Source of the DNA: Candidatus Thiodiazotropha sp. (ex Epidulcina cf. delphinae)
Lineage (GTDB): Bacteria > Pseudomonadota > Gammaproteobacteria > Chromatiales > Chromatiaceae
DNA length: 62,038 nucleotides
Assembly (NCBI GenBank): GCA_025656455.1
Contig: JAHXHS010000031.1
Span: forward strand, 1-62,038
Reading direction: 5' to 3'
Shown here piece after piece: positions 17,666 to 25,635 of the stretch (the stretch's first letter is position 1; each line of letters starts with the position of its first letter). The notes beneath the pieces are model-generated. The model searched no databases. It saw only the letters and a program-made list of their open reading frames with translations, and was not told the origin of the DNA. The position numbers and the translations under genes are program-made.

Positions 17666-18736
17666 TTAGAAACGGATATGCGCGGAAGCATTCAGGTTGT
17701 TGCGGCTGCCGCGCCAGTTATCGATGTGATACTTGGTGAAAGGCAGGCCGGTCTTTTCGAAGAACTTCGGCCAACCAATACGTTCCGCCCACTCGCCGAT
17801 GCGTTCCCAATCCTTTGCATCCGCCTTGTAGGCGCCCAAGATCTGCTTGACGATGCTGGAGACCTCAGGCCAACGCGGCGGGTTGTTCGGCACACCGGCA
17901 GCCACCAGCTTGTGGAAGGTCGGCTTGGAACGGGCGTTGGAGTTCTTGCCGCCCACCCAGATGGCAAACTTGGAGTGCTCAGGGTCATTGATCTGCATTG
18001 GCGGACAGGGCGGGAAACAAGCGCCACAGCAGATGCACTTCTTCTCATCCACTTCCAGGGAAGGCTTGCCGTTCACCATCGCCGGACGGATGGCGGCAAC
18101 CGGGCATCGAGCCACGACGGAGGGTCGCTCACAGACATTCGCAACCTGTGTGTGATCGATCTTCGGCGGCTTGGTGTGTTGAATATTGATAGCGATATCA
18201 CCCTGACCGCCGCAGTTGATCTGGCAGCAGGAGGTGGTGATGCGCACCCGGTTGGGCATCTCCTCTTTGACGAATTCATCGTAGAGATCATCCATCAGGG
18301 CCTTTACCGCGCCGGAGGCATCGGTGCCGGGGATATCGCAATGGAGCCAGCCCTGGGTATGGGCGATCATAGAGACCGAATTGCCGGTGCCGCCGATGGG
18401 GAAGCCTTCTGACTCCAGCTTATCGATCAGGGGCTGAACCTTGGATTCTTCACTGACCATGAACTCAATGTTGGAGCGAATGGTGAAGCGAACGTAACCC
18501 TCGGCAAACTCATCGGCGATATCCATCAGCTTGCGGATGGTATAGAGATCCAGCTGACGTTGTGTGCCGGCACGCACCGTCCAGATATCGTCACCACTCT
18601 TGGCGACATGGTGAAGAACACCGGGACGGGGACGCTCGTGCCAAGCCCACTGGCCGTAGTTCTTCTTCAGGACGGGGTGCAAGTAGGGCTCCATCTCTGG
18701 GACGCCACTCTCAATCGGCATACGAGGCTCCGACAT
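17666..18736 (-). CDS. dsrB: Reverse dissimilatory sulfite reductase, beta subunit
   Basis: Beta subunit of the siroheme enzyme DsrAB, which here works in the oxidative direction, releasing sulfite from DsrC-bound sulfur. The ATG at 18736 (MSEPRMPIES) lies just after GGAGGT and is preferred over an upstream TTG. The 356-residue protein has siroheme/cluster region cysteines (TSCCQINCGGQGD; CERPSVVARCP) and an inserted ferredoxin domain (CICCGACFPPCPPM). It pairs with dsrA 101 bases upstream. Confidence 0.97.
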   Translation of the reverse strand: MSEPRMPIESGVPEMEPYLHPVLKKNYGQWAWHERPRPGVLHHVAKSGDDIWTVRAGTQRQLDLYTIRKLMDIADEFAEGYVRFTIRSNIEFMVSEESKVQPLIDKLESEGFPIGGTGNSVSMIAHTQGWLHCDIPGTDASGAVKALMDDLYDEFVKEEMPNRVRITTSCCQINCGGQGDIAINIQHTKPPKIDHTQVANVCERPSVVARCPVAAIRPAMVNGKPSLEVDEKKCICCGACFPPCPPMQINDPEHSKFAIWVGGKNSNARSKPTFHKLVAAGVPNNPPRWPEVSSIVKQILGAYKADAKDWERIGEWAERIGWPKFFEKTGLPFTKYHIDNWRGSRNNLNASAHIRF

Positions 18737-18837
18737 ACCTACCTCCAAAAAAATAGGGTAATTGATTCGGTTTCAGGGAGCACCGGGCGATCCCGGTGCC
18801 CCCCCATAAATCTGCTGCCAATCAGCAGAGGATCGGC

Positions 18838-20082
18838 CTATTGAGCCGCCTTGCGTTCGGCCCATTTGGCTGCTTCTTCATCCCACTCATCGGTGCGGAC
18901 GTAGGGATTCATGCGCGGACGCTCGATCATGTTGGGATCGATTTCAAGGCCGACGCCTTCCAGGAAGTTGACCAGGCCGATACGCTCGATCATCTCGCCT
19001 GTACGCTCATGCTCAAGGGCGTTTTCGGCGAAGAAATCCAGGATCTCGGTCGCCAGCTCTTCCAGCCACTCGAAGTCCTCATCGGTTTCGAGTTTGTGGA
19101 AAGGCACGATCACGGTGCCCATCAGATCGCCGATCTTCAGGGTACGTTTACCGCCGCACAGCAAGGTAATACCCTTGTCGTCGCCGGGAGAGAGCGCCTT
19201 GTTCATGACATTGATGCAGTGCATGCAACGTACGCAGGAGGGGTTGTCGACCGCCAGGGTATCGTCGTCATTGAGTGACAGGGCTTGGGTCGGGCAGCGG
19301 GTGATGACGTTGTCGATGACATATTTACGACCACGCGCGCCAACAAATTTCTTGACCTCATCCTGGTCGACCTTCATGTCATCGCGCCAGGTGCCGATGG
19401 TCGCCAAGTCAGCGCGCTGCACGGAGTTCATGCAGTCGTTGGGGCAGCCGGAGACCTTGTATTTGAATTTGTAGGGCAGCGCGGGACGATGCATATCGTC
19501 GAGGGCGTTGTTGACCAGCATACGCATGGTGCGCCCTTCGTCTACGCAGGAGTTCTCGCAACGGGCGGCGCCCACGCAGGACATGCCGGTGCGCACGGCC
19601 GGGCCGGCGCCGCCGAGATCGAAGCCCATTTCGTTGATCGCGTCGAATGCGGGTTGCACGTTATCCGTCGAGCAGCCCTGGAACATGATGTCGCCTGACT
19701 GGCCATGGAAGGCGATCAGACCGGAACCGTACTTTTCCCAGATGTCGCAGAATTTGCGAATGGTGTTGGTGTCGTAATGCATGCCTGGAGGGGGCATGAC
19801 GCGCAGGGTGTGAAATTCGGCCGCCGCCGGGAACAGCGCCTGGCCGTCATCGCCCTTGAGTTCCGTAAAACGGGGAATGATGCCGCCGCCATAGCCGATG
19901 ACACCGACCGTGCCGCCCTTCCAGTAGCCCTTGCGGGTCTCGTAGGAGGTCTCTAGTTGACCCAGCAGGTCCACCATCATGTCGTTGTCTTTGGCGAGGC
20001 GCTTGAGGCCGGTGACGAACGAGGGCCAGGGGCCGCTCTCCAGCTGATCAAGCATGGGGGTATCATGCATCTGTTTTGCCAT
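18838..20082 (-). CDS. dsrA: Reverse dissimilatory sulfite reductase, alpha subunit
   Basis: Alpha subunit of siroheme sulfite reductase DsrAB, the core of cytoplasmic sulfur oxidation. The start ATG at 20082 (MAKQMHDTPM) has GGGAG upstream; the TTG five codons earlier is less likely. The 414 residues include the siroheme-cluster signature C-x5-C (CVGAARC) and C-x3-C (GCPNDCMNS), followed by a ferredoxin domain (RCPTQALSL; CVRCMHCINVM). It is the first gene of a 15-gene operon running to dsrS at 6022. Confidence 0.97.
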   Translation of the reverse strand: MAKQMHDTPMLDQLESGPWPSFVTGLKRLAKDNDMMVDLLGQLETSYETRKGYWKGGTVGVIGYGGGIIPRFTELKGDDGQALFPAAAEFHTLRVMPPPGMHYDTNTIRKFCDIWEKYGSGLIAFHGQSGDIMFQGCSTDNVQPAFDAINEMGFDLGGAGPAVRTGMSCVGAARCENSCVDEGRTMRMLVNNALDDMHRPALPYKFKYKVSGCPNDCMNSVQRADLATIGTWRDDMKVDQDEVKKFVGARGRKYVIDNVITRCPTQALSLNDDDTLAVDNPSCVRCMHCINVMNKALSPGDDKGITLLCGGKRTLKIGDLMGTVIVPFHKLETDEDFEWLEELATEILDFFAENALEHERTGEMIERIGLVNFLEGVGLEIDPNMIERPRMNPYVRTDEWDEEAAKWAERKAAQ

Positions 20083-20288
20083 CACTCTTTCTCCCAATGG
20101 TCGTTTAACTAGGTCATCAGCTCACGCATATCTTGATTATTCTTGGCTGAAAACCAAGGCGCAGACATGGCAGACCGACCCGCAATCCAAACCCTACAGG
20201 CGATTGGCCTGTCTCTATTGGAGCGAATTTTAGAGATTCCTAATGCAGACCCATATCCTTCCGATGGGGGGTGGAGAGAGAATTTCAC

Positions 20289-20306
20289 CTATCCCAAATG
20301 GGATAG
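20289..20306. promoter_or_regulatory. Perfect palindrome upstream of dsrA
   Basis: CTATCCCA-AA-TGGGATAG has 8-bp perfect arms and lies about 207 bases upstream of the dsrA start, in the divergent dsrA/20.7-kb intergenic region. It could be an operator for a dimeric regulator of dsr; that is inference from symmetry and position. Confidence 0.45.
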
Positions 20307-20341
20307 CTTAACGCTGATTTATTGCTTGAAATCGATTCATA

Positions 20342-20369
20342 TTGACAATTTATATCCTTATAATACAAT
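20342..20369 (+). promoter_or_regulatory. Candidate sigma70 promoter, divergent from dsrA
   Basis: TTGACA at 20342-20347 and TACAAT at 20364-20369 are separated by 16 bases. It points toward the plus-strand genes at 20732-22733. A mobile element at 20536-20700 now lies between this promoter and those genes. Confidence 0.5.
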
Positions 20370-20535
20370 CTGTTATAGATTTTCGATAACTACTAATATA
20401 CCCTGAAATACCGCGTTTTTTCCAAGGATAGACTTGACCGGTATAACATGTCTTGCGGGACTTGATCGACGATGGCGTATGTTGTTCAATAGTAATACCC
20501 GAGTGTTTTACTATGTATTTAACCACCCCTAGGGT

Positions 20536-20700
20536 GAATGGCACTTACTTAAGATCAAAACCACCGTCATCCCGGCGAATGCCGGGATCCAGAATCACCA
20601 ACAGGCGTCATTTCCCTGGATTCCGGCATTCGCCGGAATGACGCGGTTACTGAAATGACGAGTAAGATCCAGGCATATTCACCTTAAGTAAGCGCCATTC
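20536..20700. mobile_element. MITE, copy 1 (165 bp, GAATGGC ends)
   Basis: The ends form imperfect inverted repeats, GAATGGCACTTACTTAAG on the left and its near-complement on the right. The flanks CCCCTAGGGT and CCCTTAGAGT look like a decayed 10-bp target duplication (8 of 10 identical). The interior holds the palindrome 'catcccggcgaatgccggga...tccggcattcgccggaatga'. A second, longer copy lies at 42416. It has no coding capacity, so it would depend on a transposase elsewhere. Confidence 0.85.
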
Positions 20701-20731
20701 CCCTTAGAGTCAACTGACGGACTCACTGATC

Positions 20732-20908
20732 ATGCTGTACTTGAGCGAGCTAATGATGCAACACCCGGAGATCGACAACTTCGACGATCTGCTGAGGGTG
20801 GTCAAAAAACGATCCAAATCGGAGCTGTTTTTCCGCATCGACGTAAAACCGCCCTTTTCGGATACCCCTGACAACTGGGAGGACCGCTTGGAAGCGGCCT
20901 TCACCTAG
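20732..20908 (+). CDS. Small hypothetical ORF (58 aa), possibly truncated
   Basis: An open frame begins MLYLSELMMQHPEID and ends LEAAFT, with codon choice like the neighbouring genes (many GAC, CTG, CGC). It starts 32 bases after the right end of the mobile element at 20700 and ends 37 bases before the next plus-strand gene. No good ribosome-binding site is visible, and an in-frame stop lies just upstream at 20705. It may be the surviving 3' part of a gene broken by the insertion, or a genuine small protein. I do not recognise it. Confidence 0.4.
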   Translation: MLYLSELMMQHPEIDNFDDLLRVVKKRSKSELFFRIDVKPPFSDTPDNWEDRLEAAFT

Positions 20909-20945
20909 TGTGGTGTCCTACACTAACCATTGAGTAAACTCCTGT

Positions 20946-21656
20946 ATGAAGTACCTGGAATCGGAAACCTTTATCGGCGACAGCGAAAGCTCGGAAGACG
21001 CGGTCAAATCGGGCAAGCTACTGGAGATCCGCCTGCAAGAACAGCGCGAGGCATTGGCCGCGCTAGGGCAAGACGCGCCCACCGATAGACGACTCGAACT
21101 GAAATTGGCCTGCGGTTACATCCTGCTCGACCTGAAGCGGCAACAAGAGGCATGGGAGTCGGCAAGAGGCGTGCTCGACGAAGCCCTGGCCGAGGCGCTT
21201 TGGCTGCGGGCGGTCGAAGCCTGCGACATCCTCTACCAAGCGGAGCAGGAGGCGTCGATCAAGGCCCTGGCCCAGGGTATCTGGCTGGGGGTCACTTTTC
21301 CCATCGACCCCGAACTCAGCGTGGCGATGCTGCAGCACCTGATCGACGAGACGCCGGACCGATCCGACGGCGCCGCCGTGGCGGCGGTGACCGCCTGCTA
21401 TATTGTCGATATCCGCGCCCAGGGCCCAGACCGGGAGGCTCTCAAGTTCTTTACCAATCAACTGCTCGGCCAGGTGGCGAGACGCCACAGCCAGATAGAG
21501 GAACAGGCGATCTTCGACTTCTGGGTAGCGCGCATGGAACTGGATGAGCCGGTGAAATTTCTGCCCCGCCTGGCAAGGGTGCTGGAGGTGATCGTGGATA
21601 ACGATTGGTGGTTCGATCGGGATAGGCTGCGCAACAAGATTCCGCATGAGGGATAA
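20946..21656 (+). CDS. Hypothetical helical protein beside Cas6-like gene
   Basis: I do not recognise this 236-residue soluble protein. It is rich in Leu, Ala and Glu with repeated helix pairs (EQREALAALG, DLKRQQEAWESARG, EALWLRAVEACDILY), suggesting a TPR-like or other helical-repeat scaffold; this is inference from composition only. It is the first clear gene of a three-gene set: it ends 3 bases before the Cas6-like gene, so the two are probably translationally coupled. It runs divergently from dsrA. Confidence 0.7.
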   Translation: MKYLESETFIGDSESSEDAVKSGKLLEIRLQEQREALAALGQDAPTDRRLELKLACGYILLDLKRQQEAWESARGVLDEALAEALWLRAVEACDILYQAEQEASIKALAQGIWLGVTFPIDPELSVAMLQHLIDETPDRSDGAAVAAVTACYIVDIRAQGPDREALKFFTNQLLGQVARRHSQIEEQAIFDFWVARMELDEPVKFLPRLARVLEVIVDNDWWFDRDRLRNKIPHEG

Positions 21657-21659
21657 CCG

Positions 21660-22328
21660 GTGAATACGATGTTCTGGCAGGAAGAGATAGACGAAGCGCA
21701 CTATGCAGTGCCGGACGATGTGGTCGATCTGATCTTCAAGATCAAATGCCGCACCCTCCCGGTCGACCACGCCTGGGCGCTCTCCGAGGCTGTTCACCGG
21801 CTCCTGCCCTGGTTCCCCGGAGAGAGCCGGAGCGGATTGCATCTGATCCACGGCGCCGATTCCGGCAATGGCTGGGAACGCCCCGCGAACGGTGACGAAC
21901 CCCTCTACCTCTCCCGCCGCACACCGCTGATCCTGCGCCTGCCCAAGGAGCGAATCGGCGACGCCCGCGCGCTTACCGGCAACACCCTTGATATCGCCGG
22001 TAACGAAATACTGGTCGGCGAGTCCCACACCCGTCCCCTGGGCCTGACCACAACCCTCTACAGCCGTTACCTGGTGGCAGACAAGGATCAGACCGAAGAC
22101 GAATTCCTGCAGTCGGCGATAGATCAGTTGCAAGCGCTGAAGCTGCGTTTTAAAAAGGTGCTATGCGGTAAAGGCGCCAGATTCTCAACCCCCCAGGGAG
22201 CCCTGTTCACCCAAAGTCTGATGGTTGCCGGATTGACCCTGGACGATGCCGTCAGATTACAGGAACAGGGACTCGGGCCGCTGCGCAGCCGGGGATTCGG
22301 GTTGTTTGTTCCGCACAAGACTGTTTAA
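21660..22328 (+). CDS. Cas6/Cmx6-like RNA-binding family protein
   Basis: The 222-residue protein resembles the Cas6-related Cmx6 (MYXAN-type) family. It has an N-terminal ferredoxin-like part (VVDLIFKIKCRTLPVDH), LHLIHGADSGNGW, and a Cas6-like C-terminal Gly-rich loop GLGPLRSRGFGLFVP at about residues 203-217. In CRISPR systems Cas6 cuts precursor crRNA. No repeat array or other cas gene exists in this window. Its start is probably GTG at 21660 beside the stop of the preceding gene, and a DsrC-like gene follows 60 bases later. Alternative: a non-CRISPR RNA-binding protein of the same fold. The catalytic His is not certain; the His in the N-terminal third (ALSEAVHRLLPWF) is a candidate. Confidence 0.7.
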   Translation: MNTMFWQEEIDEAHYAVPDDVVDLIFKIKCRTLPVDHAWALSEAVHRLLPWFPGESRSGLHLIHGADSGNGWERPANGDEPLYLSRRTPLILRLPKERIGDARALTGNTLDIAGNEILVGESHTRPLGLTTTLYSRYLVADKDQTEDEFLQSAIDQLQALKLRFKKVLCGKGARFSTPQGALFTQSLMVAGLTLDDAVRLQEQGLGPLRSRGFGLFVPHKTV

Positions 22329-22388
22329 GATACAGCGCCGGATTTCCAGACGAGGCGACGTGCCTCGAATCTTGCTTAGGAGAGATCA

Positions 22389-22733
22389 ATGTCATACGAA
22401 GTAAACGGTGAAACAATCGAGGCCGACGCCAATGGCTATCTGGTCAACCAGGCCGACTGGAGCGAAGCGGTAGCCAAGGTCATCGCAGAGACAGAAGGCG
22501 TCAACCTGTCCGAAAAGGCCTGGGAGATTATCAACTATTTGCGTGATGAATACCTGAACAACAACGCCAACCAGCCCAACGAACGCAACATGGTAAAGCA
22601 CTTCAAGGGGGTGTGGACCGATGAGGGCAAGGTGGATGCGAAATCGCTCTACATCCATTTTCCCAAGGGTCCGGCCAAACAGGCCAGCAAGATCGCTGGA
22701 CTGCCCGAGACCAAGCGTAAGGGCGGTTACTAA
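22389..22733 (+). CDS. Cysteine-free DsrC/TusE paralogue (RspA type)
   Basis: A 114-residue DsrC-family protein: the start MSYEVNGETIEADANGYL and the fold match DsrC along the full length (KAWEIINYLRDEY; YIHFPKGPAKQASKIAGLP). The C-terminal arm differs: the first conserved Cys is Ser (KQASKIAG) and the last is absent (the protein ends KRKGGY). It has no cysteine at all and so cannot carry sulfur. DsrC homologues lacking these cysteines have been called regulatory sulfur-related proteins (RspA). A strong AGGAGAG ribosome-binding site precedes it. It follows the Cas6-like gene on the same strand. Confidence 0.85.
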   Translation: MSYEVNGETIEADANGYLVNQADWSEAVAKVIAETEGVNLSEKAWEIINYLRDEYLNNNANQPNERNMVKHFKGVWTDEGKVDAKSLYIHFPKGPAKQASKIAGLPETKRKGGY

Positions 22734-22817
22734 AGCGACATATTGGGGTGCTGGATTATAACCCGGCACCTTAATAGGTTATGTTCAGGGCTTCAAGAAT
22801 GCCCTATTTTCTTTAAA

Positions 22818-23023
22818 CTCAAGTTTCGGAGTTCAAATTTAACGCGTTCCCATGTTCTATGTGGGACCGCACAATGTGAACAGGGCGTAGGGTGCGGCCC
22901 TGCCGCACTATGCTGGGTTGCGCTCCTGTTTGCTATGACGGATTTCTTCACTTCGCAGCCCCCTGACCCAATACCTTGGGTTCCAGGGCTTTAAGTTACG
23001 GTGCGGCAGAGCCGCACCCTACG
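22818..23023 (+). repeat. Dispersed ~205-bp repeat, copy 1
   Basis: The stretch from 'ctcaagtttcggagttcaaa' to 'ggcagagccgcaccctacg' recurs in opposite orientation at 42966-43170. It contains an inverted pair, 'gtagggtgcggccctgccgcac' related to 'gtgcggcagagccgcaccctac'. The rest of the gap 22734-23229 holds no recognisable gene. Confidence 0.85.
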
Positions 23024-23229
23024 AAACTGCCGGGAAATATCTGTCGGTCAAAGGCAACCGGGATCATTCTCATCTGATCGTAGTTATAGTCCTTGTAGCG
23101 CCCCATCTTGTTTTCTCCGTGCCGTTCCTTTTGATTCACTGATTTTACCTTTTTGGGGTATTTCGATAGCCTCAACGACCAAGCTCAGCCAAGGAGGCGG
23201 ACAGCGCCGATGTCGGCTGGAGCACCGTA

Positions 23230-24210
23230 TTAAGCATCTTCTGCCCCCTTAGGCTCACACCTTTGCAGTTCACTTATGATCTCTTCCCGATCATCTTCCT
23301 TCATTAGTTCACCGTGAGACTCAACTAGTGCCGAGAAAAACCGCTGAACATCCGAGTCGCAAATAATCCAATTTATTTGGCTGTTCGTGAGCGCAGCCAC
23401 AACGATCTCAGAAACTTGCGCTTGTGTATATTCTAAATAGGAGGAAAGATTTGCTATAGCCAAATGTGTGTCTGCAAAAGAACAGCTTTCGGTGAGCGAC
23501 CGGATTGCCAGCTCCTTCTCCAATTCACTGGCCAATTTAATATCTGGATAATGCTCTTTGAAGAACTGTGACAACCTGCGATAGAAGAACGCTTCGCTAT
23601 TTTTATTGGTGCCCCACTCATCTAATAGAAAATCCTTAGGACTCTGTTCGTTCAGCAGGGAATAGTAATCTTTATCATCCGCAACCACATACAAGTCTTC
23701 TTTGTCTGGAACATTATCAAGAAGTGCTTCCCAATTTATCGCATCCCCAAACGAGCCATTTTTACCGGGAGGGTTGCCGATATGCACCCTGCGCTTAGCT
23801 TTAGTAAACAATTCATCAGATGTTTCAATAAACTCCGCTTTATCGAAAAGTTCCGATATTTTTTCATCTGCCTTTAATGTCCGTTCCGATACATCATATG
23901 TAACCTTATCGATAAGAGACGAAAGTTTCTTTCCGAATTGTTCTTGAAGCTCACGAATTTCCTCATACTCGTCGTAGTCTTTACATACTTGAGGGAATTG
24001 TGGTTTTTTCTTTTGCTCCGAAAGCCGCCTCATAGAATCAGACAGTTTATTCTCTCTATTACGCTTGAACTCGTCATAAACTTGCTTAGGTAGCCAAAGC
24101 GTGACATCTCCTTGTTCGATCAGTACCGTAAGTTTGTGAAGCTCTTCCAAGTCATCACTTGAAAGGTGAAAAAAGGACAATAAGACATTAGTATCGATAA
24201 ACAGGTTCAC
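23230..24210 (-). CDS. PIN-domain protein (PIN_8/DUF4935-like)
   Basis: The 326-residue protein starts MNLFIDTNVLLSFFHL, the first acidic position of PIN-type nucleases, with further acidic residues at VADDKDYYSLL and CDSDVQRFF. The middle is strongly charged and helical (RRLSEQKKKP). It is longer than VapC toxins and lacks an adjacent antitoxin, so it fits the larger stand-alone PIN proteins better. Base composition is more AT-rich than the dsr region, suggesting transfer. RNase activity is inferred from family only. Confidence 0.65.
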   Translation of the reverse strand: MNLFIDTNVLLSFFHLSSDDLEELHKLTVLIEQGDVTLWLPKQVYDEFKRNRENKLSDSMRRLSEQKKKPQFPQVCKDYDEYEEIRELQEQFGKKLSSLIDKVTYDVSERTLKADEKISELFDKAEFIETSDELFTKAKRRVHIGNPPGKNGSFGDAINWEALLDNVPDKEDLYVVADDKDYYSLLNEQSPKDFLLDEWGTNKNSEAFFYRRLSQFFKEHYPDIKLASELEKELAIRSLTESCSFADTHLAIANLSSYLEYTQAQVSEIVVAALTNSQINWIICDSDVQRFFSALVESHGELMKEDDREEIISELQRCEPKGAEDA

Positions 24211-24339
24211 AGCTCCTCCTTGCTCTATGATGCTTAACCGGTGATTATGTCGCGCACTCTAATATCGGGATATGCAGTGCACACGGATATAATCATATGT
24301 TGATAATGGACGGAATCAGCCGGTCATTCAATCCAAGAT

Positions 24340-24546
24340 TCACAATTCGAGCGACATCACCAACGCCTCTTCCCGCTTGTTATCGGCTGCCGGGTAGTAG
24401 TTGCGGCGACGGCCGATCTGCACGAAACACAGCTTTTCATAGCGCCTGAGAGCGGCGCGATTGCCTATCCTGACTTCCGGAAACACCGTCTCGGCGCCAT
24501 GCTGGCGGGCTATTTTCAGCAACCGCTGGACCATTCTGTTTCCCAA
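24340..24546 (-). pseudogene. rimI: Truncated rimI (C-terminal fragment)
   Basis: The 68-codon frame matches the C-terminal half of the ribosomal-protein alanine N-acetyltransferase RimI: VFPEVRIGNRAALRRYEKL followed by FVQIGRRRNYYPAADN and EEALVMSLEL. The N-terminal part with the start of the GNAT fold is missing, and the upstream sequence runs straight into the toxin gene. Likely a remnant of a deletion or rearrangement; an intact rimI is probably elsewhere. Confidence 0.75.
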
Positions 24547-24561
24547 CCCCTAAGGCAGGAT

Positions 24562-25083
24562 CTATATTTGCCTTAATGTGTGCATCGACGCAAACAGCCG
24601 CATAGGATCATCGGTAAACGGTTCAAATAGTTCATAGTGCCGATAAAACCTCAGCGCATCCTCATCCAGAGCATCCAATACCACGCCGAGAGCCGGCAGC
24701 CCGATATCGACCAACGCTACGGATTTCCGAAGCGCGGTAATTAAGGTTTTTTCACCGAGTCGCTGCCCTTTAAATTGCTCATCCACAGCGAGCCTCGCAA
24801 GCAGCACCACGGGTACAGGGTAGCCGGGTAGGCTTTTGTCAGCCGGGATCTCTTCCCGCTTGACAGTGGAGGAGGCCAGGGAATAATAGGCCGCAATTTG
24901 CGCCTTTTGGGGTTGTTGGTCTTCATCAACGACCGGCAAGACCCAGGTGCGGCTGAGGCCCAGCTGCATATTCTTGACCGCAAAGCGGGCCAGAAACAAG
25001 TTCATGTCTGGCTTGCCGCAGTTGAAGGCCTTTAGGTTGTGCTGGGTGCGATCGGCTAAAACAAATTCTTGCGAAAATGCCAA
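24562..25083 (-). CDS. GNAT-family toxin of a TacAT-like pair
   Basis: Acetyltransferase-fold toxin; relatives such as TacT and AtaT acetylate charged tRNA. The 173-residue protein shows the typical start FVLADRTQHNLKAFNCGKPD and GNAT core VVLLARLAVDEQFKGQRLGE near residue 95 (acetyl-CoA binding). The start is a TTG that abuts the stop of the antitoxin gene, indicating tight coupling. It is followed by the rimI remnant. Confidence 0.88.
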   Translation of the reverse strand: MAFSQEFVLADRTQHNLKAFNCGKPDMNLFLARFAVKNMQLGLSRTWVLPVVDEDQQPQKAQIAAYYSLASSTVKREEIPADKSLPGYPVPVVLLARLAVDEQFKGQRLGEKTLITALRKSVALVDIGLPALGVVLDALDEDALRFYRHYELFEPFTDDPMRLFASMHTLRQI

Positions 25084-25365
25084 TTAAAGCCCCTCGGCAT
25101 CCAGCCGCTTGGCTGCTTTCCTAATGCGCTCACTGGGCTTGCGCTCTGTGTCGTTGCAGATTGCGATGAAATTATCGAACTGGGCATTGGTGAGCTGGAT
25201 TGAGGTCTCCTGCTGCAAAATGCCCGGCGCATGATCACGAATCAAAGTGGTGATGAACTCGGTCAACGAGGCACAACCGAGCGCCGCAGAGGCTCTTTCC
25301 GCCAGCTGCTTGATGTCTGCATCGACTCGCATTTCGATGCGTTCGCGTTGTGCTGCATGCGCCAT
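25084..25365 (-). CDS. DUF1778-type antitoxin
   Basis: Ribbon-helix-helix antitoxin partner of the GNAT toxin. ATG at 25365 (MAHAAQRERIEMRV) has GAGG upstream and gives 93 residues; a longer frame starting 14 codons upstream is less likely. The DNA-binding part is RIEMRVDADIKQLAERAS and the tail FIAICNDTERKPSERIRKAA is toxin-binding in relatives. It stands first in the pair and probably represses its own promoter. Confidence 0.88.
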   Translation of the reverse strand: MAHAAQRERIEMRVDADIKQLAERASAALGCASLTEFITTLIRDHAPGILQQETSIQLTNAQFDNFIAICNDTERKPSERIRKAAKRLDAEGL

Positions 25366-25488
25366 GATCGCCACCTCAAGATACTCATACGGCATATTGC
25401 CGTACATAAATTATTGACCATATTGGTGGATTCGTCAATAGGCTATAAATCGCCCAGAGGGGTAGGATGACAAAGGGAAAATTCCCAA

Positions 25489-25608
25489 GAAGCAAAGCAA
25501 GAAATATTCGAGTATATCGAGGTGTTCTATAATCGCCAGAGACGCCACTCAACTATCGGCTATCAAACGCCATTGGGCTATGAGAAAGAGAACCGAAAAG
25601 TTGCGTGA
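25489..25608 (+). pseudogene. IS3-family transposase C-terminal remnant
   Basis: The plus strand reads EAKQEIFEYIEVFYNRQRRH and then STIGYQTPLGYEKENRKVA before TGA at 25606, the standard end of IS3-family OrfB. Nothing upstream continues the integrase core, so only the last 39 codons remain. It marks an old insertion between the toxin-antitoxin pair and pcm. Confidence 0.85.
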
Positions 25609-25635
25609 TTTCTTGTCCGGAAAAGTCTTGCCATA

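Noticed and set aside
17066..18412. Plus-strand open frame of 448 codons
   Set aside because: Antisense to dsrB, dsrE and dsrF, which have clear motifs and start signals; no ribosome-binding site and no family likeness.
20143..20406. 87-codon plus-strand frame upstream of dsrA
   Set aside because: It occupies the dsrA control region, is AT-rich in its second half, and has no recognisable product.
21660..22328. CRISPR-Cas locus
   Set aside because: Only a Cas6-like protein is present. No spaced repeats, no Cas1, Cas2 or effector gene was found in the window.
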